The notes: generated by a model not told the origin, from the sequence alone. A DNA stretch of 64,000 nucleotides from Arsenophonus sp. aPb (GCF_029873475.1 NZ_CP123499.1:434001-498000), one strand, 5' to 3'; positions 16,642 through 26,139 are shown, counted from the first letter of the stretch. Program-made: numbers and translations.

Positions 16642-17356
16642 TGCCAGTTCCTATTTATCTTTTTTGGGTTTTGTACTTAAATAAAAAGATATTTCTGCTG
16701 TCCTGATGATTTAAAAACTCTACAACAGATAATGTGGATATAGTAAAATTATTAGTCTTAAATAGTTATAATCAACATCCTATTTACGGTTGTTTAGTTA
16801 TATAAAGTTATTATTTGCTAATATTTGATTATGTTTCTGTATTATATTTATTTAGCTATTATTCTGGATAAATAATATTATTTTCCTCAGATAGTGGAAA
16901 TATATTTTTATTATTTTTTTATTGTAATTTATTAACAATAATAATTTATAAAATTATTATTGGCATTTAACTATAAGGTTTAATTTAAAATAGTACTATC
17001 TTTTTATTGGCTAAGATAATTTTATTTAATTATTTTTGACTAGTCAGAAATGACTTTTTTTGCTCTTGTGACTAGTACGAAAATAGCAGCATAATTATTT
17101 TAAATTTTATTTAAAAAACAACTTGTTATTTGTTTTTTTGCTTTTTTGTGGTGATTAAAATTATTGTTTATAATTACAGAATATGCGATCTTCTGAACTA
17201 AAGAGTTAATTGATAAATAAAATTAAATGAGAAAGTGTTTGCTAAGAATAATATCAATGAAATAAGAAATAATTAATTTATCGCTTTTTGATTTTATCTG
17301 GTGGTGTATCCATATCCTATCCACCTCCCAATATTTATATTTATGGTAATAGCACA
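16642..17356. other. AT-rich leader region upstream of the T6SS operon
   Basis: 715 bp with no gene I can support. It must contain the promoter of the tssB operon. The only distinct signal is TGACTAGT occurring twice, at 17037-17044 (as palindrome TGACTAGTCA to 17046) and 17069-17076, exactly 32 bp apart. I found no sigma-54 match. Confidence 0.6.
17037..17078. promoter_or_regulatory. Direct TGACTAGT repeat, possible T6SS regulator site
   Basis: TGACTAGTCA (17037-17046, a perfect palindrome) and TGACTAGTAC (17069-17078) share eight bases and are spaced 32 bp, about three helical turns. They lie about 280-320 bp upstream of tssB, which fits a pair of regulator sites. Confidence 0.35.
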
Positions 17357-17896
17357 ATGAATACACAACATAAACTTAATAGAGTAAGGCCTCCTCGCGT
17401 TCAGATTACTTATGATGTTGAACTGGGTGGTGATGTCGAAGAAAAAGAATTGCCTTTGGTTATTGGTGTGATTGGTCAATTTTCCGAACAATCATTACCA
17501 ATGCGTGAACGTAGTTTTATGCATATCGATAAAGATAATTTTAATGCGGTGATGGAAGGCTTAACACCCTCACTTTCCCTGCAAGTGGAAAGTGTTTTAC
17601 CGGAAACAGAAGGTTATCTGAATGTCGATTTGCAATTTAAATCGATAGCAGACTTTTCGCCAGAAAGTCTAGCGCAGCAAATAGAGCCCTTGCGCCAATT
17701 ATTAGAAATACGCAGTAAATTAAGCGATCTAAAAGGGCGGGCACTGAGTAATGAAAAACTGCGCGATCGCTTAGCAGAAATTATGACTGAGCAGCAACAA
17801 AAGGCTTCTTCAACCGGTCAAGCTGAAGTCGAACCGAAGACAGATGATACAACGCCAAAGACAGATGCACCGCAAACTGATCAAGGGGAGAAATAA
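17357..17896 (+). CDS. tssB: TssB, T6SS contractile sheath small subunit
   Basis: 179 residues. The diagnostic opening RPPRVQITYDVELGGDVEEKELPLVIGVIGQFS is present, and the C-terminus is a charged Gln/Lys/Thr tail. TssB and TssC form the sheath that contracts in the cytoplasm to push the Hcp tube. The frame continues upstream to 17288, but the extra 23 residues (proline and tyrosine rich) do not fit the family; ATG 17357 gives the usual N-terminus, though its ribosome-binding site is weak. It is first of the long T6SS operon and 5 bp before tssC. Confidence 0.95.
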   Translation: MNTQHKLNRVRPPRVQITYDVELGGDVEEKELPLVIGVIGQFSEQSLPMRERSFMHIDKDNFNAVMEGLTPSLSLQVESVLPETEGYLNVDLQFKSIADFSPESLAQQIEPLRQLLEIRSKLSDLKGRALSNEKLRDRLAEIMTEQQQKASSTGQAEVEPKTDDTTPKTDAPQTDQGEK

Positions 17897-17901
17897 ACGC
17901 A

Positions 17902-19383
17902 ATGGAACAGCTTTCACAAGAACAAGGCACACCACCACAACCGGCAGTTACTGGTGATTTACTGGAACAAATTATTGATGCAACGCAAGCAGTAAGGCGA
18001 GATGTAGATCGTTCACGAGTAAAGGAGCAGTTAGGCCACTTTCTGTCTGAAGTCACTGCCGGTTCTTTAGTTGTTTCCGGTGATTTGATTGACAGTATTG
18101 AAGTTCGTATTGCCGCGATTGATGAAATTTTATCTGCCCAATTGAGTAAAGTTTTACATCATGCTGAATTTCAACGTTTAGAGTCTTCTTGGACTGGGCT
18201 AAAAGGGTTGCTGGATAAGAGTGAAACGGATAATACGCGTATTCTTATGCTTAATGCTACCAAGGCCGAGTTAGTCAAAGATTTTAAATCGGCCGCTGAT
18301 TTTGATCAATCGATGTTGTTTAAGAGTGTGTATGAAAATGAATACGGTACTTTTGGTGGTGAGCCTTTCTCAGCCTTTGTCGGTGATTTTGAGTTTGATA
18401 ATACGCCAGAAGATTTGTATCTATTAGAACAGATATCTCATGTTGCCGCCGCTGCTCATGCACCATTTCTCAGTGCGGCTAGTGCTGGCATGATTGGCTT
18501 AAATGATTTCAGTGAATTACCCCGTCCCCGCGATCTGTCAAAACTGCTGGAGACATCGGATTATCTGCGTTGGAAACGTTTTCGCGATTCTGATGATTCT
18601 CGCTATGTTGGATTAACCATACCGCATGTAATTGGTCGATTGCCTTATGGTGCAAAGACTGTTCCGGTTGAGCAATTCTGTTTTGAAGAACAAATTGAAG
18701 AAGATAATAACAATAGTTATTTATGGGTCAATGCTGCCTATTCGCTAGCTGGATGTATGGTAAAAGCATTTGAGCAATATGGTTGGTGTGCCGCTATTCG
18801 GGGTATTGAAGGCGGTGGATTAGTTGAGGCATTACCAACTCATCATTACGTTTCAGTGACTGGTGAAAAAAAATTACAGTGTCCGACCGAAGTTGCTATC
18901 TCCGATCGACGTGAAAAAGAGTTAGCCGAAATGGGTTTTATTCCTTTGGTTTATTACAAAGGAACGGATTATGCCGCTTTTTTCTCAGTTCAATCACCGA
19001 ATAAACCAAGGAAGTATAAAACCGAATTAGCGAATGCCAATTCTAAGTTATCCACGCAATTGCAGTACATCATGACGACGTCGCGTTTTGCGCATTATTT
19101 GAAAGTCATTGTACGCGATAAAGTGGGCAGTTTTATGTCACGCACTGAGTGTCAGACTTATCTACAAAACTGGATCAACCAATATATTGTTGGCTCCGAT
19201 ACTGTTGGCGCCGAAATTAAAGCGAGTCATCCATTGCGTGAAGCCAGGATTGAAGTGCTTGAAGTACCTGGCTCACCAGGAACTTACCGCGCAGTGGCTT
19301 ATTTACGTCCGCATTTCCAATTGGAAGGTTTAAGCATGTCATTGCGTTTGGTCGCTGATTTGCCGCCATCATCGGCTGCATAA
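17902..19383 (+). CDS. tssC: TssC, T6SS contractile sheath large subunit
   Basis: 493 residues, usual length for the family. Recognisable blocks are LSKVLHHAEFQRLESSWTGL, FKSVYENEYGTFGGEPFSAF, YLRWKRFRDSDDSRYVGLTIP and the C-terminal YLRPHFQLEGLSMSLRLVADLP. It forms the heterodimer with TssB, makes the sheath and is unfolded by ClpV through TssC after firing. It follows tssB by 5 bp and precedes hcp. Confidence 0.97.
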   Translation: MEQLSQEQGTPPQPAVTGDLLEQIIDATQAVRRDVDRSRVKEQLGHFLSEVTAGSLVVSGDLIDSIEVRIAAIDEILSAQLSKVLHHAEFQRLESSWTGLKGLLDKSETDNTRILMLNATKAELVKDFKSAADFDQSMLFKSVYENEYGTFGGEPFSAFVGDFEFDNTPEDLYLLEQISHVAAAAHAPFLSAASAGMIGLNDFSELPRPRDLSKLLETSDYLRWKRFRDSDDSRYVGLTIPHVIGRLPYGAKTVPVEQFCFEEQIEEDNNNSYLWVNAAYSLAGCMVKAFEQYGWCAAIRGIEGGGLVEALPTHHYVSVTGEKKLQCPTEVAISDRREKELAEMGFIPLVYYKGTDYAAFFSVQSPNKPRKYKTELANANSKLSTQLQYIMTTSRFAHYLKVIVRDKVGSFMSRTECQTYLQNWINQYIVGSDTVGAEIKASHPLREARIEVLEVPGSPGTYRAVAYLRPHFQLEGLSMSLRLVADLPPSSAA

Positions 19384-19420
19384 GTATTTTTTAATAATAA
19401 AGTGAAGGGAGTTATTTGTT

Positions 19421-19915
19421 ATGAGTACAGGTATTTTCTTAAATCTAGGTGACATTAAAGGCGAGAGTACAGATAAGAATCACAAAGATTGGCTTGAATT
19501 GCGCAGTGTTAATTTTGGTATTTCTAACAATGCGCAAATCGCTTCGAGTGGGGTAAGAAAACTGAATAAAGGAACGGCGAATTTCAGTTATATACATTGT
19601 ACTAAAGTCATGGATGTCAGCTCAATAAAATTATTGTCTGCCGTTGCACAGGGTAATTTCTTAAAAAATGTCAAACTCAGTATTTGTACCATGTTTGAGA
19701 ACGAGCTTCATCCCTATGCTGAATTGGAAATGGATGAATGCATGATCTCAAGTATTTCTGAGAATGCGGAAAAGGAAGGCGGCTATCCCTATGAAAGTTT
19801 CACGATTGTGTTCTCTAAAATCAAATGGACTTTCACACCACTCAATGCTGATGGTAAGAAAGGTAATAAAGTAGGGCCAGAAGGTTGGGATCTACTGCAA
19901 AATACTAAACAGTAA
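19421..19915 (+). CDS. hcp: Hcp (TssD), T6SS inner tube protein
   Basis: 164 residues with the Hcp beta-barrel pattern: IFLNLGDIKGESTDKNHKDWLEL, the NFSYIHCTKVMDVSS strand and the FTIVFSKIKWTFTPLN end. Hexamer rings stack into the secreted tube and carry small cargo. No extra toxin domain is fused. A strong GAAGGGAG site precedes the start, fitting high expression. A large hairpin immediately follows, which probably raises hcp mRNA over the downstream genes. Confidence 0.95.
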   Translation: MSTGIFLNLGDIKGESTDKNHKDWLELRSVNFGISNNAQIASSGVRKLNKGTANFSYIHCTKVMDVSSIKLLSAVAQGNFLKNVKLSICTMFENELHPYAELEMDECMISSISENAEKEGGYPYESFTIVFSKIKWTFTPLNADGKKGNKVGPEGWDLLQNTKQ

Positions 19916-19937
19916 TATTCACTGCCGCTTGAATTAA

Positions 19938-19970
19938 ACAAGTTGCGGGCTCACAAGTCCGGCAACTTGT
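19938..19970 (+). other. Long hairpin after hcp (mRNA stabiliser or partial terminator)
   Basis: ACAAGTTGC (19938-19946) pairs with GCAACTTGT (19962-19970), and GGGCT pairs inside with AGTCC, with one bulged G-C position. The nearest T-run (TTTTTT, about 19988) is 16 nt later, so it is likely a leaky terminator or a 3'-end protector rather than a full stop. Confidence 0.6.
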
Positions 19971-20015
19971 TATCTGACTAAAGGCTTATTTTTTCTCATC
20001 GGGAGGGGGACATAA

Positions 20016-20462
20016 ATGCAAGCACAAGCCATACCATCGTTCTTATATCGTTTACATGATGATTTCCCGCATGAGGAAGAGTTTGAGATAAAAAATAATC
20101 AGCGACAAGCTGCGATCGATTCATTGGTCTCTGATTTAAATATGTTATTTTCATCACGCCCTCTGTCAGGCAGCTTAGATGTTTATGATGAACTTGAGCG
20201 TTCAATATTAAATTATGGCGTGATTGACGTGGTTGACGTCGATATTTTGCATGATGATCGCATTGAATTACTGAGAAAAAATATTTATCAATCTCTGGTG
20301 CTATTTGAACCGCGCTTACAAGACATAACCATAAAATTACAAAACAATTCGCCGGAAAATATTATTTTTTGGGTGCAAGGACTATTTTGGGGGCAGCGCA
20401 TCGTTTTTTCTGTCAGCTGGAGTAGTGTCGCCTATAGCTACTCTGTTTTTTGGGGAGAATAA
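20016..20462 (+). CDS. tssE: TssE, T6SS baseplate gp25-like protein
   Basis: 148 residues with the gp25/lysozyme-like baseplate fold: SLVSDLNMLFSSRP, LERSILNYGVIDVVDVDIL and LRKNIYQSLVLFEPRLQDI. The last segment is the conserved EPR-containing block that nucleates sheath polymerisation. An unusually strong GGGAGGGGG site precedes the start, needed because the gene follows the hcp hairpin. The C-terminus ends WGE close to the next start (tssF). Confidence 0.92.
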   Translation: MQAQAIPSFLYRLHDDFPHEEEFEIKNNQRQAAIDSLVSDLNMLFSSRPLSGSLDVYDELERSILNYGVIDVVDVDILHDDRIELLRKNIYQSLVLFEPRLQDITIKLQNNSPENIIFWVQGLFWGQRIVFSVSWSSVAYSYSVFWGE

Positions 20463-20469
20463 CAATTTC

Positions 20470-22275
20470 ATGTTACTACCACAAAAAACCTTAGACTATT
20501 ACAACCGAGAATTAAGTTATCTAAGAAAATATGGGGTGGCTTTTGCGCGTCGTTTTCCTAAAATTGCGCGTCGATTAGGGTTAGCGGAAGGCATGTCTGA
20601 AGATCCACATGTTGAACGTTTGGTGGAATCTTTTGCTTTTTTAACAGCGCGTATTCATCAGAAAATTGATGAAGATATGCCTGAATTGAATAATGCCATG
20701 ATGGAGATATTAGCGCCCCAATTTATGCGCCAAGTGCCATCCGTCTCTTTAGTACAATTTCAGCCTGAGCCAGCAACTTCTGGTATAACGGGCGTTTTAT
20801 CTGTTCCTCGCCACAGTTTTTTAACTGCTAAGCCAGTCGGTGATGTGCTCTGTCGTTTCCGTACGGTTTATCCGGTAGAAATCTTACCTATCGATTTATG
20901 TGAAGCATCACTTAAACAAGATCCCTATGATCGAAATTTTATATTAACGTTACGTTTTATCACCTGGCCAGGTGCCAAGTTTCAAGCGCAATCTATTCGT
21001 TTATATTTACATGGCACACCAGTGATTACGCATAGTTTATATGAGCTTTTATTATCTCAGATCGATGAATGGCAATGTTATGTTGACCAACAACCGGTAA
21101 CAACAACCGCCGATAAGATTCAAGCGATAGGCTTTGAAGAAGCAGACTGCCTCTGTGCAGATGATATGGCTATCAGCCCTGTTCATCATTTATTACGTGA
21201 CTATTTTAGTTTGATAGAAAGATTTTTATTTGTTGAATTACCGTTACCGAAATGGGAGCTATTGTCTGGTGAGTTTCACTATCGCTTTCGGTTAAAAGAT
21301 TGTCACACTTTACGCCGCCTTGAACGCAATTGTGACAAAGTTAATGTCGAAACATTTCGTATGAACTGTAGTCCGATAGTAAATTTATTTCCTCATCAGG
21401 CTGAGCCACTGACCTTATCGGATAGTGAAAGTGAATATCTTATTCAACCTGATGCGCGCCGTCCTTTAAGTATGGAAGTTTATAATATTCGATCGGTAGA
21501 AGTTTTTCAGCGCAGTAAAGAAAAAGAACATAACAGCAGCATAAAAGTAAAAGCGCTCTTTGGTATTGAACATCATGAAGAGCGAGGCATACCCTCTTTA
21601 TATTGGCAGACAACTCAAAGAGCCTCAATGCTGCCAAATGATCAAGGTATTAATACCTTTATTGGCTTTGCAGATTTGCGTGGTAAGCGTCATATTCCGG
21701 CGGTAGATGTCGTGATGTTAAAAATTATGTGCACTAATCGCGACTTACCACAGAAATTAAGTAACGGCAATTCAGAGGGCGATTTTGATGCTGAGTTTGC
21801 GTTACCCGGTGTAAAAGTTATCGGATTAATCCGCCCACGACCGCCATTACGGCCACAATTAGATGCTGCGCAAAATTGGCGGATGGTGGCACAGCTCAAT
21901 CTTAATCATATGTTACTTTCACAGGATGAAAGTGCGCAACGACTACGAGAAACGCTAGAGCTATATAATTTACAGAATGATATGGCGGTATCGCGTTTGA
22001 TAGCATTACTGAGTTGTATCACGATTAATCCCATATCTGTCAGGTTAGATCCGGCTGATCCCTACTCTTTTGCCAAAGGGCTGGAGGTGACGCTGACATT
22101 CCAATCTCAAGCCGAAGAGTTTGTTGATTTTTATCTCTTTTGCTGTGTGTTAGAAAGATTTATTGCGCTGTACGCGCCAATCAATAGTTTTACCCAAGTC
22201 GTTACTTGCTTATCCGGTGTTACTCATAGTGTCAAGCGTTGGCCTAGGCGTTGCGGAAGAAGGGTATGGCTATGA
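20470..22275 (+). CDS. tssF: TssF, T6SS baseplate protein
   Basis: 601 residues. The N-terminus YYNRELSYLRKYGVAFARRFPKIARRLGL and EDPHVERLVESFAFLTARIHQKIDEDMPEL is the family hallmark. It forms the baseplate wedge with TssE, TssG and TssK. The frame is open upstream into tssE, but ATG 20470 is in register with the hallmark and has GGGGAG at 20453-20458. Its end overlaps tssG. Confidence 0.95.
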   Translation: MLLPQKTLDYYNRELSYLRKYGVAFARRFPKIARRLGLAEGMSEDPHVERLVESFAFLTARIHQKIDEDMPELNNAMMEILAPQFMRQVPSVSLVQFQPEPATSGITGVLSVPRHSFLTAKPVGDVLCRFRTVYPVEILPIDLCEASLKQDPYDRNFILTLRFITWPGAKFQAQSIRLYLHGTPVITHSLYELLLSQIDEWQCYVDQQPVTTTADKIQAIGFEEADCLCADDMAISPVHHLLRDYFSLIERFLFVELPLPKWELLSGEFHYRFRLKDCHTLRRLERNCDKVNVETFRMNCSPIVNLFPHQAEPLTLSDSESEYLIQPDARRPLSMEVYNIRSVEVFQRSKEKEHNSSIKVKALFGIEHHEERGIPSLYWQTTQRASMLPNDQGINTFIGFADLRGKRHIPAVDVVMLKIMCTNRDLPQKLSNGNSEGDFDAEFALPGVKVIGLIRPRPPLRPQLDAAQNWRMVAQLNLNHMLLSQDESAQRLRETLELYNLQNDMAVSRLIALLSCITINPISVRLDPADPYSFAKGLEVTLTFQSQAEEFVDFYLFCCVLERFIALYAPINSFTQVVTCLSGVTHSVKRWPRRCGRRVWL

Positions 22276-23207
22276 CTTTTTCCCTGCTCGGTGGTAGTTT
22301 TTACCAAAATGTGCGTCGTCTATTAAATAAGTGTCTTAGAAAAGGACGTCAGGTGAGCTTACCTGATGATGTGGTACGTTTTGAATCGGTATTGACCTTA
22401 GATGCACCAGAGCGGGAAGTTGAGAGTCTTACGGTTGATGAGCCAACGACAGAGGAGACAACTTATTGTATGGCCGTCAACCATTTTGGTTTATTGGGCA
22501 CCCATGGTGCTTTGCCGTTACGTTATACCGAATGGTTGATTGATCGGCGTTATCGTTATGGTGATGATTCGGCTAAAGCGTTTCTTGATGTCTTCAATCA
22601 TCGTCTGCTGAGTTTACGTTTTCAAGCCTGGCAGAAATATCGCTTATATGTCGATGCTGAATTAAATACTAAGCGACAGTTACCTGCTGTTATTGCTGCA
22701 GTGACCGGCTTATCTGCCGAACAAATGGCCTACTTACCGGCGGCAGATATGAGCGGCTTATTGTCGACATCTGTACGTTCTTTAGTCAATTTGGAACGGT
22801 TGCTGCAACGTGAATTTCAACTGGCTGTTAAAATCCAGCCATTTTATGGCTGTTGGCGGAAGGTGACAACTGAATATCAGGCTATTTTAGGTGGTTGTCG
22901 TTTAGGTGAAGCCCCGGTCATAGGACAATATTTTTGGGATATTCAGTCCCATTTTCTGATCCAATTTACCTACTCAAAATCTCAGCAATGGGAAAAATTT
23001 CTGTCCAATAGCGACGTTTATAGTCAGTTGAACCAGCGGATCGCTTTATTCACCGGCGGCATATTAAGCTTTTCTTTAGAACTGTTAGTGGCCTTTAAGG
23101 GGACGGGTATAACATTAGATGGTCAATTTAATTTAGGAAAACATGGTTATCTGGGAAATGAGGCTCGATCAGCAGCTACCAGACTTTATATAACACCGAT
23201 TAATTAA
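22272..23207 (+). CDS. tssG: TssG, T6SS baseplate protein
   Basis: 311 residues. VVRFESVLTLDAPEREV and NHFGLLGTHGALPLRYTEWL (fold-specific loop) identify the family, which binds TssF in the baseplate wedge. The frame opens at TTG 22251, and ATG 22266 is also possible; ATG 22272 overlaps the tssF stop as ATGA and has AAGGG seven bases before it, so I chose it. The C-terminal FNLGKHGYLG matches the family end. Confidence 0.9.
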   Translation: MTFSLLGGSFYQNVRRLLNKCLRKGRQVSLPDDVVRFESVLTLDAPEREVESLTVDEPTTEETTYCMAVNHFGLLGTHGALPLRYTEWLIDRRYRYGDDSAKAFLDVFNHRLLSLRFQAWQKYRLYVDAELNTKRQLPAVIAAVTGLSAEQMAYLPAADMSGLLSTSVRSLVNLERLLQREFQLAVKIQPFYGCWRKVTTEYQAILGGCRLGEAPVIGQYFWDIQSHFLIQFTYSKSQQWEKFLSNSDVYSQLNQRIALFTGGILSFSLELLVAFKGTGITLDGQFNLGKHGYLGNEARSAATRLYITPIN

Positions 23208-23218
23208 AACAGAATATT

Positions 23219-25198
23219 ATGTTATTAGCTCAAAATAATCGATATTTACAGTTGCTGGGCGCCATGGGTGATAGTGCCGCCTTAAGTAAAGTTGAAGGAG
23301 CGGAGTATTTATCTCATCCCTATTTGTTCACACTAGAGCTTTATTCAGACAAAAAATTTGCTGATTTGCAAAGTTATGTCGGTCATCCGCAGGGGTTAAG
23401 GATTGGTGACAAGCGGGATGCTCGTTATATCCATGGTGTGATCACCAAACTACAGCAAAGTGGTCATAGTGAAGCACTTTATCGTTATAAAGCGCAGTTA
23501 GAGCCTTGGTTAGTTTTGTTAATGAGTACGCTCAATTCACGCGTATATCAGGACATTAATGTGCCGGATATGGTGTGCGATATATTAAAAAAACGCGGTT
23601 TTAGCGATGTTCGGTTAAATTTGAGTTATTCATATCCAAAACGTGAATTTTGTATGCAATACCGTGAGTCAGATTTTGATTTTATTATGCGTCAATTAGC
23701 CTCGGCCGGTATTTTTTATTATTTCAGTCATGAAAAAGATAAGCATCTATTAGTGTTGGCTGATCATCCTAGTGCCTTTTCGCGCGCGCCCTTATCAACA
23801 TTGCCTTATCAAACATTAAGTGGTCAGCCTCAATTTATGGGATTGCGAGCCTGGTGTGCTAGCCGCAAGGTGATCCCGGCTAGTGTAGAAATGAGCGGTT
23901 ACAATATCAAAAACGCGGTACCGGTGTTTGCCAGTGCTAAAGCCCGTGGTGACTATGCCGTCAATGATAAGCTCTCTATCTATGATTTTGCCGGACTTGA
24001 ACAACAACAACAATTAAATGCGCGCGCCGCTTTATATATGGAGCAGTGGGAATCGCAGGCGGGATATCTAGAAGCAGTAAATAGCTATCCGGCATTGCAA
24101 GTTGGCCAGAGATTTACCCTGCAAGGTGATCCTGCTGTTGATGGTAATTATGCTGTTAGCGGGCAACAGTTAGTGGCAGAAAGTAATCTGGATAGTCATG
24201 AACAACAATTTTCATCGCGAGTCACTTTATTGCCGGCAGATAAAGCTTGGCGTCCTTCATTGACAAAACAACGTCCAAGTATTGCGGGAGTGTTATCTGC
24301 TCAGGTGGTTGGCCCTGCCCAGGAGGAAATCCATGTTGATGAAATGGGCCGAATAAAGCTCCAGTTCCATTGGGACAAAGAACATAAGAAAGATGATAAC
24401 AGTTCGTGTTGGATCCGCGTTAGTCAATTGGGTAATGGTGTTCGCTTTGGTACGCAATTCCTACCCCGTGTTGGTAGTGAAGTATTAGTCAGTTTTGTGG
24501 ATGGTGATCCTGATTATCCGATTGTGGTAGGTACGGTGATGAATGGTGCCAAAATGCCCCCTTTTTCATTACCTGAGCAAAAAACCCAAAGTGGCCTTAC
24601 AACAAGAAGTAGTCGAAAAGGCAATGTTGAGCAGGGGCATCAATTATGTTTTGAGGATAAAAAAGGCGAGGAATTTATTTTAATTCACTCGCAAAAAGAT
24701 TTGCAATGGCAGGCAAATAACGATTTATCCGCCGTTATTGAGCGAGATGTGCGATGGGAGATCAAAGGAAAACAGGATGTTTTAATTGATAAAGGCAACG
24801 ATAGTTTAACGTTAAGCAAAGGTAATAAAAATCATACGCTCAATAAAGGAAACTTTGTCACATTACTCAATAGTGGCAATTACAGTTTGAATGCTAAAGG
24901 TGGCAAAGTCGACATCTCGGCAGGACAAGCTTGCACTATTACTGCCAAACAGAAAATTGAGTTGCGTGTGGGAAACAGTTCATTGTCGATTACGCCTGCC
25001 GGTATCACTGTAAAGGGGCCGGTAATCAATATAAAAAGTGACGGGATGCTGAAAATGACGGCCGCTAGCACCACAGTGGAAGGAACCGGAATGTTAACGC
25101 TGAAAAGTAATGGTATGACAAAACTCAGCGGTCTGGTGGTACAGATTAGTGCTTCAACCATTGCGATGTTAAAAGGGTTATTGACCAAAATTGGTTAA
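23219..25198 (+). CDS. vgrG: VgrG (TssI), T6SS spike protein
   Basis: 659 residues. Residues about 1-370 are the gp27-like part (MLLAQNNRYLQLLGAMG, REFCMQYRESDFDFIMRQLASAGIFYYF). The OB-fold domain holds DEMGRIKLQFHWD and GDPDYPIVVGTVMNG. The C-terminal 130 residues are a beta-helix needle with repeated short motifs (LIDKGNDSLTLSKGNKNHTLNKGN and so on). No obvious extra enzymatic domain is fused, so cargo is likely delivered by binding. It trimerises as the puncturing tip. The ribosome-binding site is weak. A downstream unknown gene and PAAR follow. Confidence 0.95.
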   Translation: MLLAQNNRYLQLLGAMGDSAALSKVEGAEYLSHPYLFTLELYSDKKFADLQSYVGHPQGLRIGDKRDARYIHGVITKLQQSGHSEALYRYKAQLEPWLVLLMSTLNSRVYQDINVPDMVCDILKKRGFSDVRLNLSYSYPKREFCMQYRESDFDFIMRQLASAGIFYYFSHEKDKHLLVLADHPSAFSRAPLSTLPYQTLSGQPQFMGLRAWCASRKVIPASVEMSGYNIKNAVPVFASAKARGDYAVNDKLSIYDFAGLEQQQQLNARAALYMEQWESQAGYLEAVNSYPALQVGQRFTLQGDPAVDGNYAVSGQQLVAESNLDSHEQQFSSRVTLLPADKAWRPSLTKQRPSIAGVLSAQVVGPAQEEIHVDEMGRIKLQFHWDKEHKKDDNSSCWIRVSQLGNGVRFGTQFLPRVGSEVLVSFVDGDPDYPIVVGTVMNGAKMPPFSLPEQKTQSGLTTRSSRKGNVEQGHQLCFEDKKGEEFILIHSQKDLQWQANNDLSAVIERDVRWEIKGKQDVLIDKGNDSLTLSKGNKNHTLNKGNFVTLLNSGNYSLNAKGGKVDISAGQACTITAKQKIELRVGNSSLSITPAGITVKGPVINIKSDGMLKMTAASTTVEGTGMLTLKSNGMTKLSGLVVQISASTIAMLKGLLTKIG

Positions 25199-25228
25199 TA
25201 GCACGGTTGTTAATCTTAGGGAGCCATC

Positions 25229-25813
25229 ATGGTAAAGCTAAAACACTGTCAATTATCGCCTGTAGCGGAGCAAATATTACAGCCATTTGCCTCTCATAAT
25301 CAAAATTTACAGGCTTTACGTGAGGATGCCGCATGGACCGATATGGTGTTTTATACCGTGTTTATGCTGCCATATCGTCAGGCGCTTGATTTGGCTCTGG
25401 CATTTATTGGCCACGTTTATGAACGTGAATTGGTGCAAGAACAGAGAATATTATTACAACATGCCAGAGATTGGCGCTCACGTGGTGGCGATCAACTCCG
25501 TCATCAACTGTTTGAACAAGCAGAGGCGATAGGGTTTGATAATCCGATTGCCGGGTTGGTGCTATCCATTTTCCTGAGTGAAGGCAGTGTCACTGCGCCT
25601 GACTTGGATGCAGTTACTGCTTCTCCATGGCAGGCAACGCAAGCGTTAGCCAGTGTTTTGTGTCTAATCTTACATTTTTATAGCCATGATAACGTGTTGC
25701 AGGATAAATATGTCGAGCAATTTTTTATGCTAGCTCAACGATATTTGATCCAATTGACACCGGATACTGATCTCGGTCGGAAGAACTATTTTTATCAGGA
25801 AACGACTACATAA
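25229..25813 (+). CDS. Unknown T6SS protein between VgrG and PAAR (DUF6931-like, tentative)
   Basis: 194 residues, mostly alpha-helical by composition, with no signal peptide or transmembrane segment. The layout PYRQALDLALAFIGHVYERE, SIFLSEGSVTAPDL and ASPWQATQALASVLCLILHF loosely recalls the DUF6931-type proteins found beside VgrG/PAAR genes; I am not certain. The GGGAG start site and the 12-bp gap to PAAR show it belongs to the operon. Position between spike and tip suggests a cargo chaperone/adaptor. Confidence 0.6.
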   Translation: MVKLKHCQLSPVAEQILQPFASHNQNLQALREDAAWTDMVFYTVFMLPYRQALDLALAFIGHVYERELVQEQRILLQHARDWRSRGGDQLRHQLFEQAEAIGFDNPIAGLVLSIFLSEGSVTAPDLDAVTASPWQATQALASVLCLILHFYSHDNVLQDKYVEQFFMLAQRYLIQLTPDTDLGRKNYFYQETTT

Positions 25814-25825
25814 GGAGAATAATCG

Positions 25826-26128
25826 ATGCCAATGATGCCTGCTGCACGAACGGGTGATTTACATGTTTGCCCAATGGTTTCACCCGCTATACCGCCGATC
25901 CCGCATGTTGGTGGCCCAATTATCCCCCCGGGCGTACCGACCGTCTTAATCGGTGGTTTACCTGCCGCCACCATAGGATCAATGTTGGTCTGTGTTGGGC
26001 CGCCAGATACTGTCGTGATGGGTAGTTTAACGGTGTTAATTGGTGGTCGCCCGGCCGCTCGATTAGGTGATCTGTGCGCTCATGGTGGCGTTATTACCAC
26101 CGGTTATCCCTTGGTCATTATTGCTTGA
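25826..26128 (+). CDS. PAAR-repeat protein, T6SS spike tip
   Basis: 100 residues beginning MPMMPAARTGDLHVCP with the repeated [HP]..GGP.IPPGVPTVLIGGLPAA and GSLTVLIGGRPAARLGDLCAHGGVI pattern. This is the small cone that caps VgrG and sharpens the spike; metal-binding His/Cys are present in H-V-C and C-A-H. It carries no fused effector domain. An AAGGAG site precedes it. Confidence 0.95.
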   Translation: MPMMPAARTGDLHVCPMVSPAIPPIPHVGGPIIPPGVPTVLIGGLPAATIGSMLVCVGPPDTVVMGSLTVLIGGRPAARLGDLCAHGGVITTGYPLVIIA

Positions 26129-26139
26129 TGGAGAGAAAC

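Noticed and set aside
16963..16980. TTGGCATTTAACTATAAG as a sigma-54 promoter for the T6SS
   Set aside because: The -24 part is present but the -12 element (TTGC) is not at the needed spacing.
20425..20469. Longer start for tssF inside tssE
   Set aside because: The additional 15 residues are a frame-shifted reading of tssE; ATG 20470 has the ribosome-binding site and family N-terminus.
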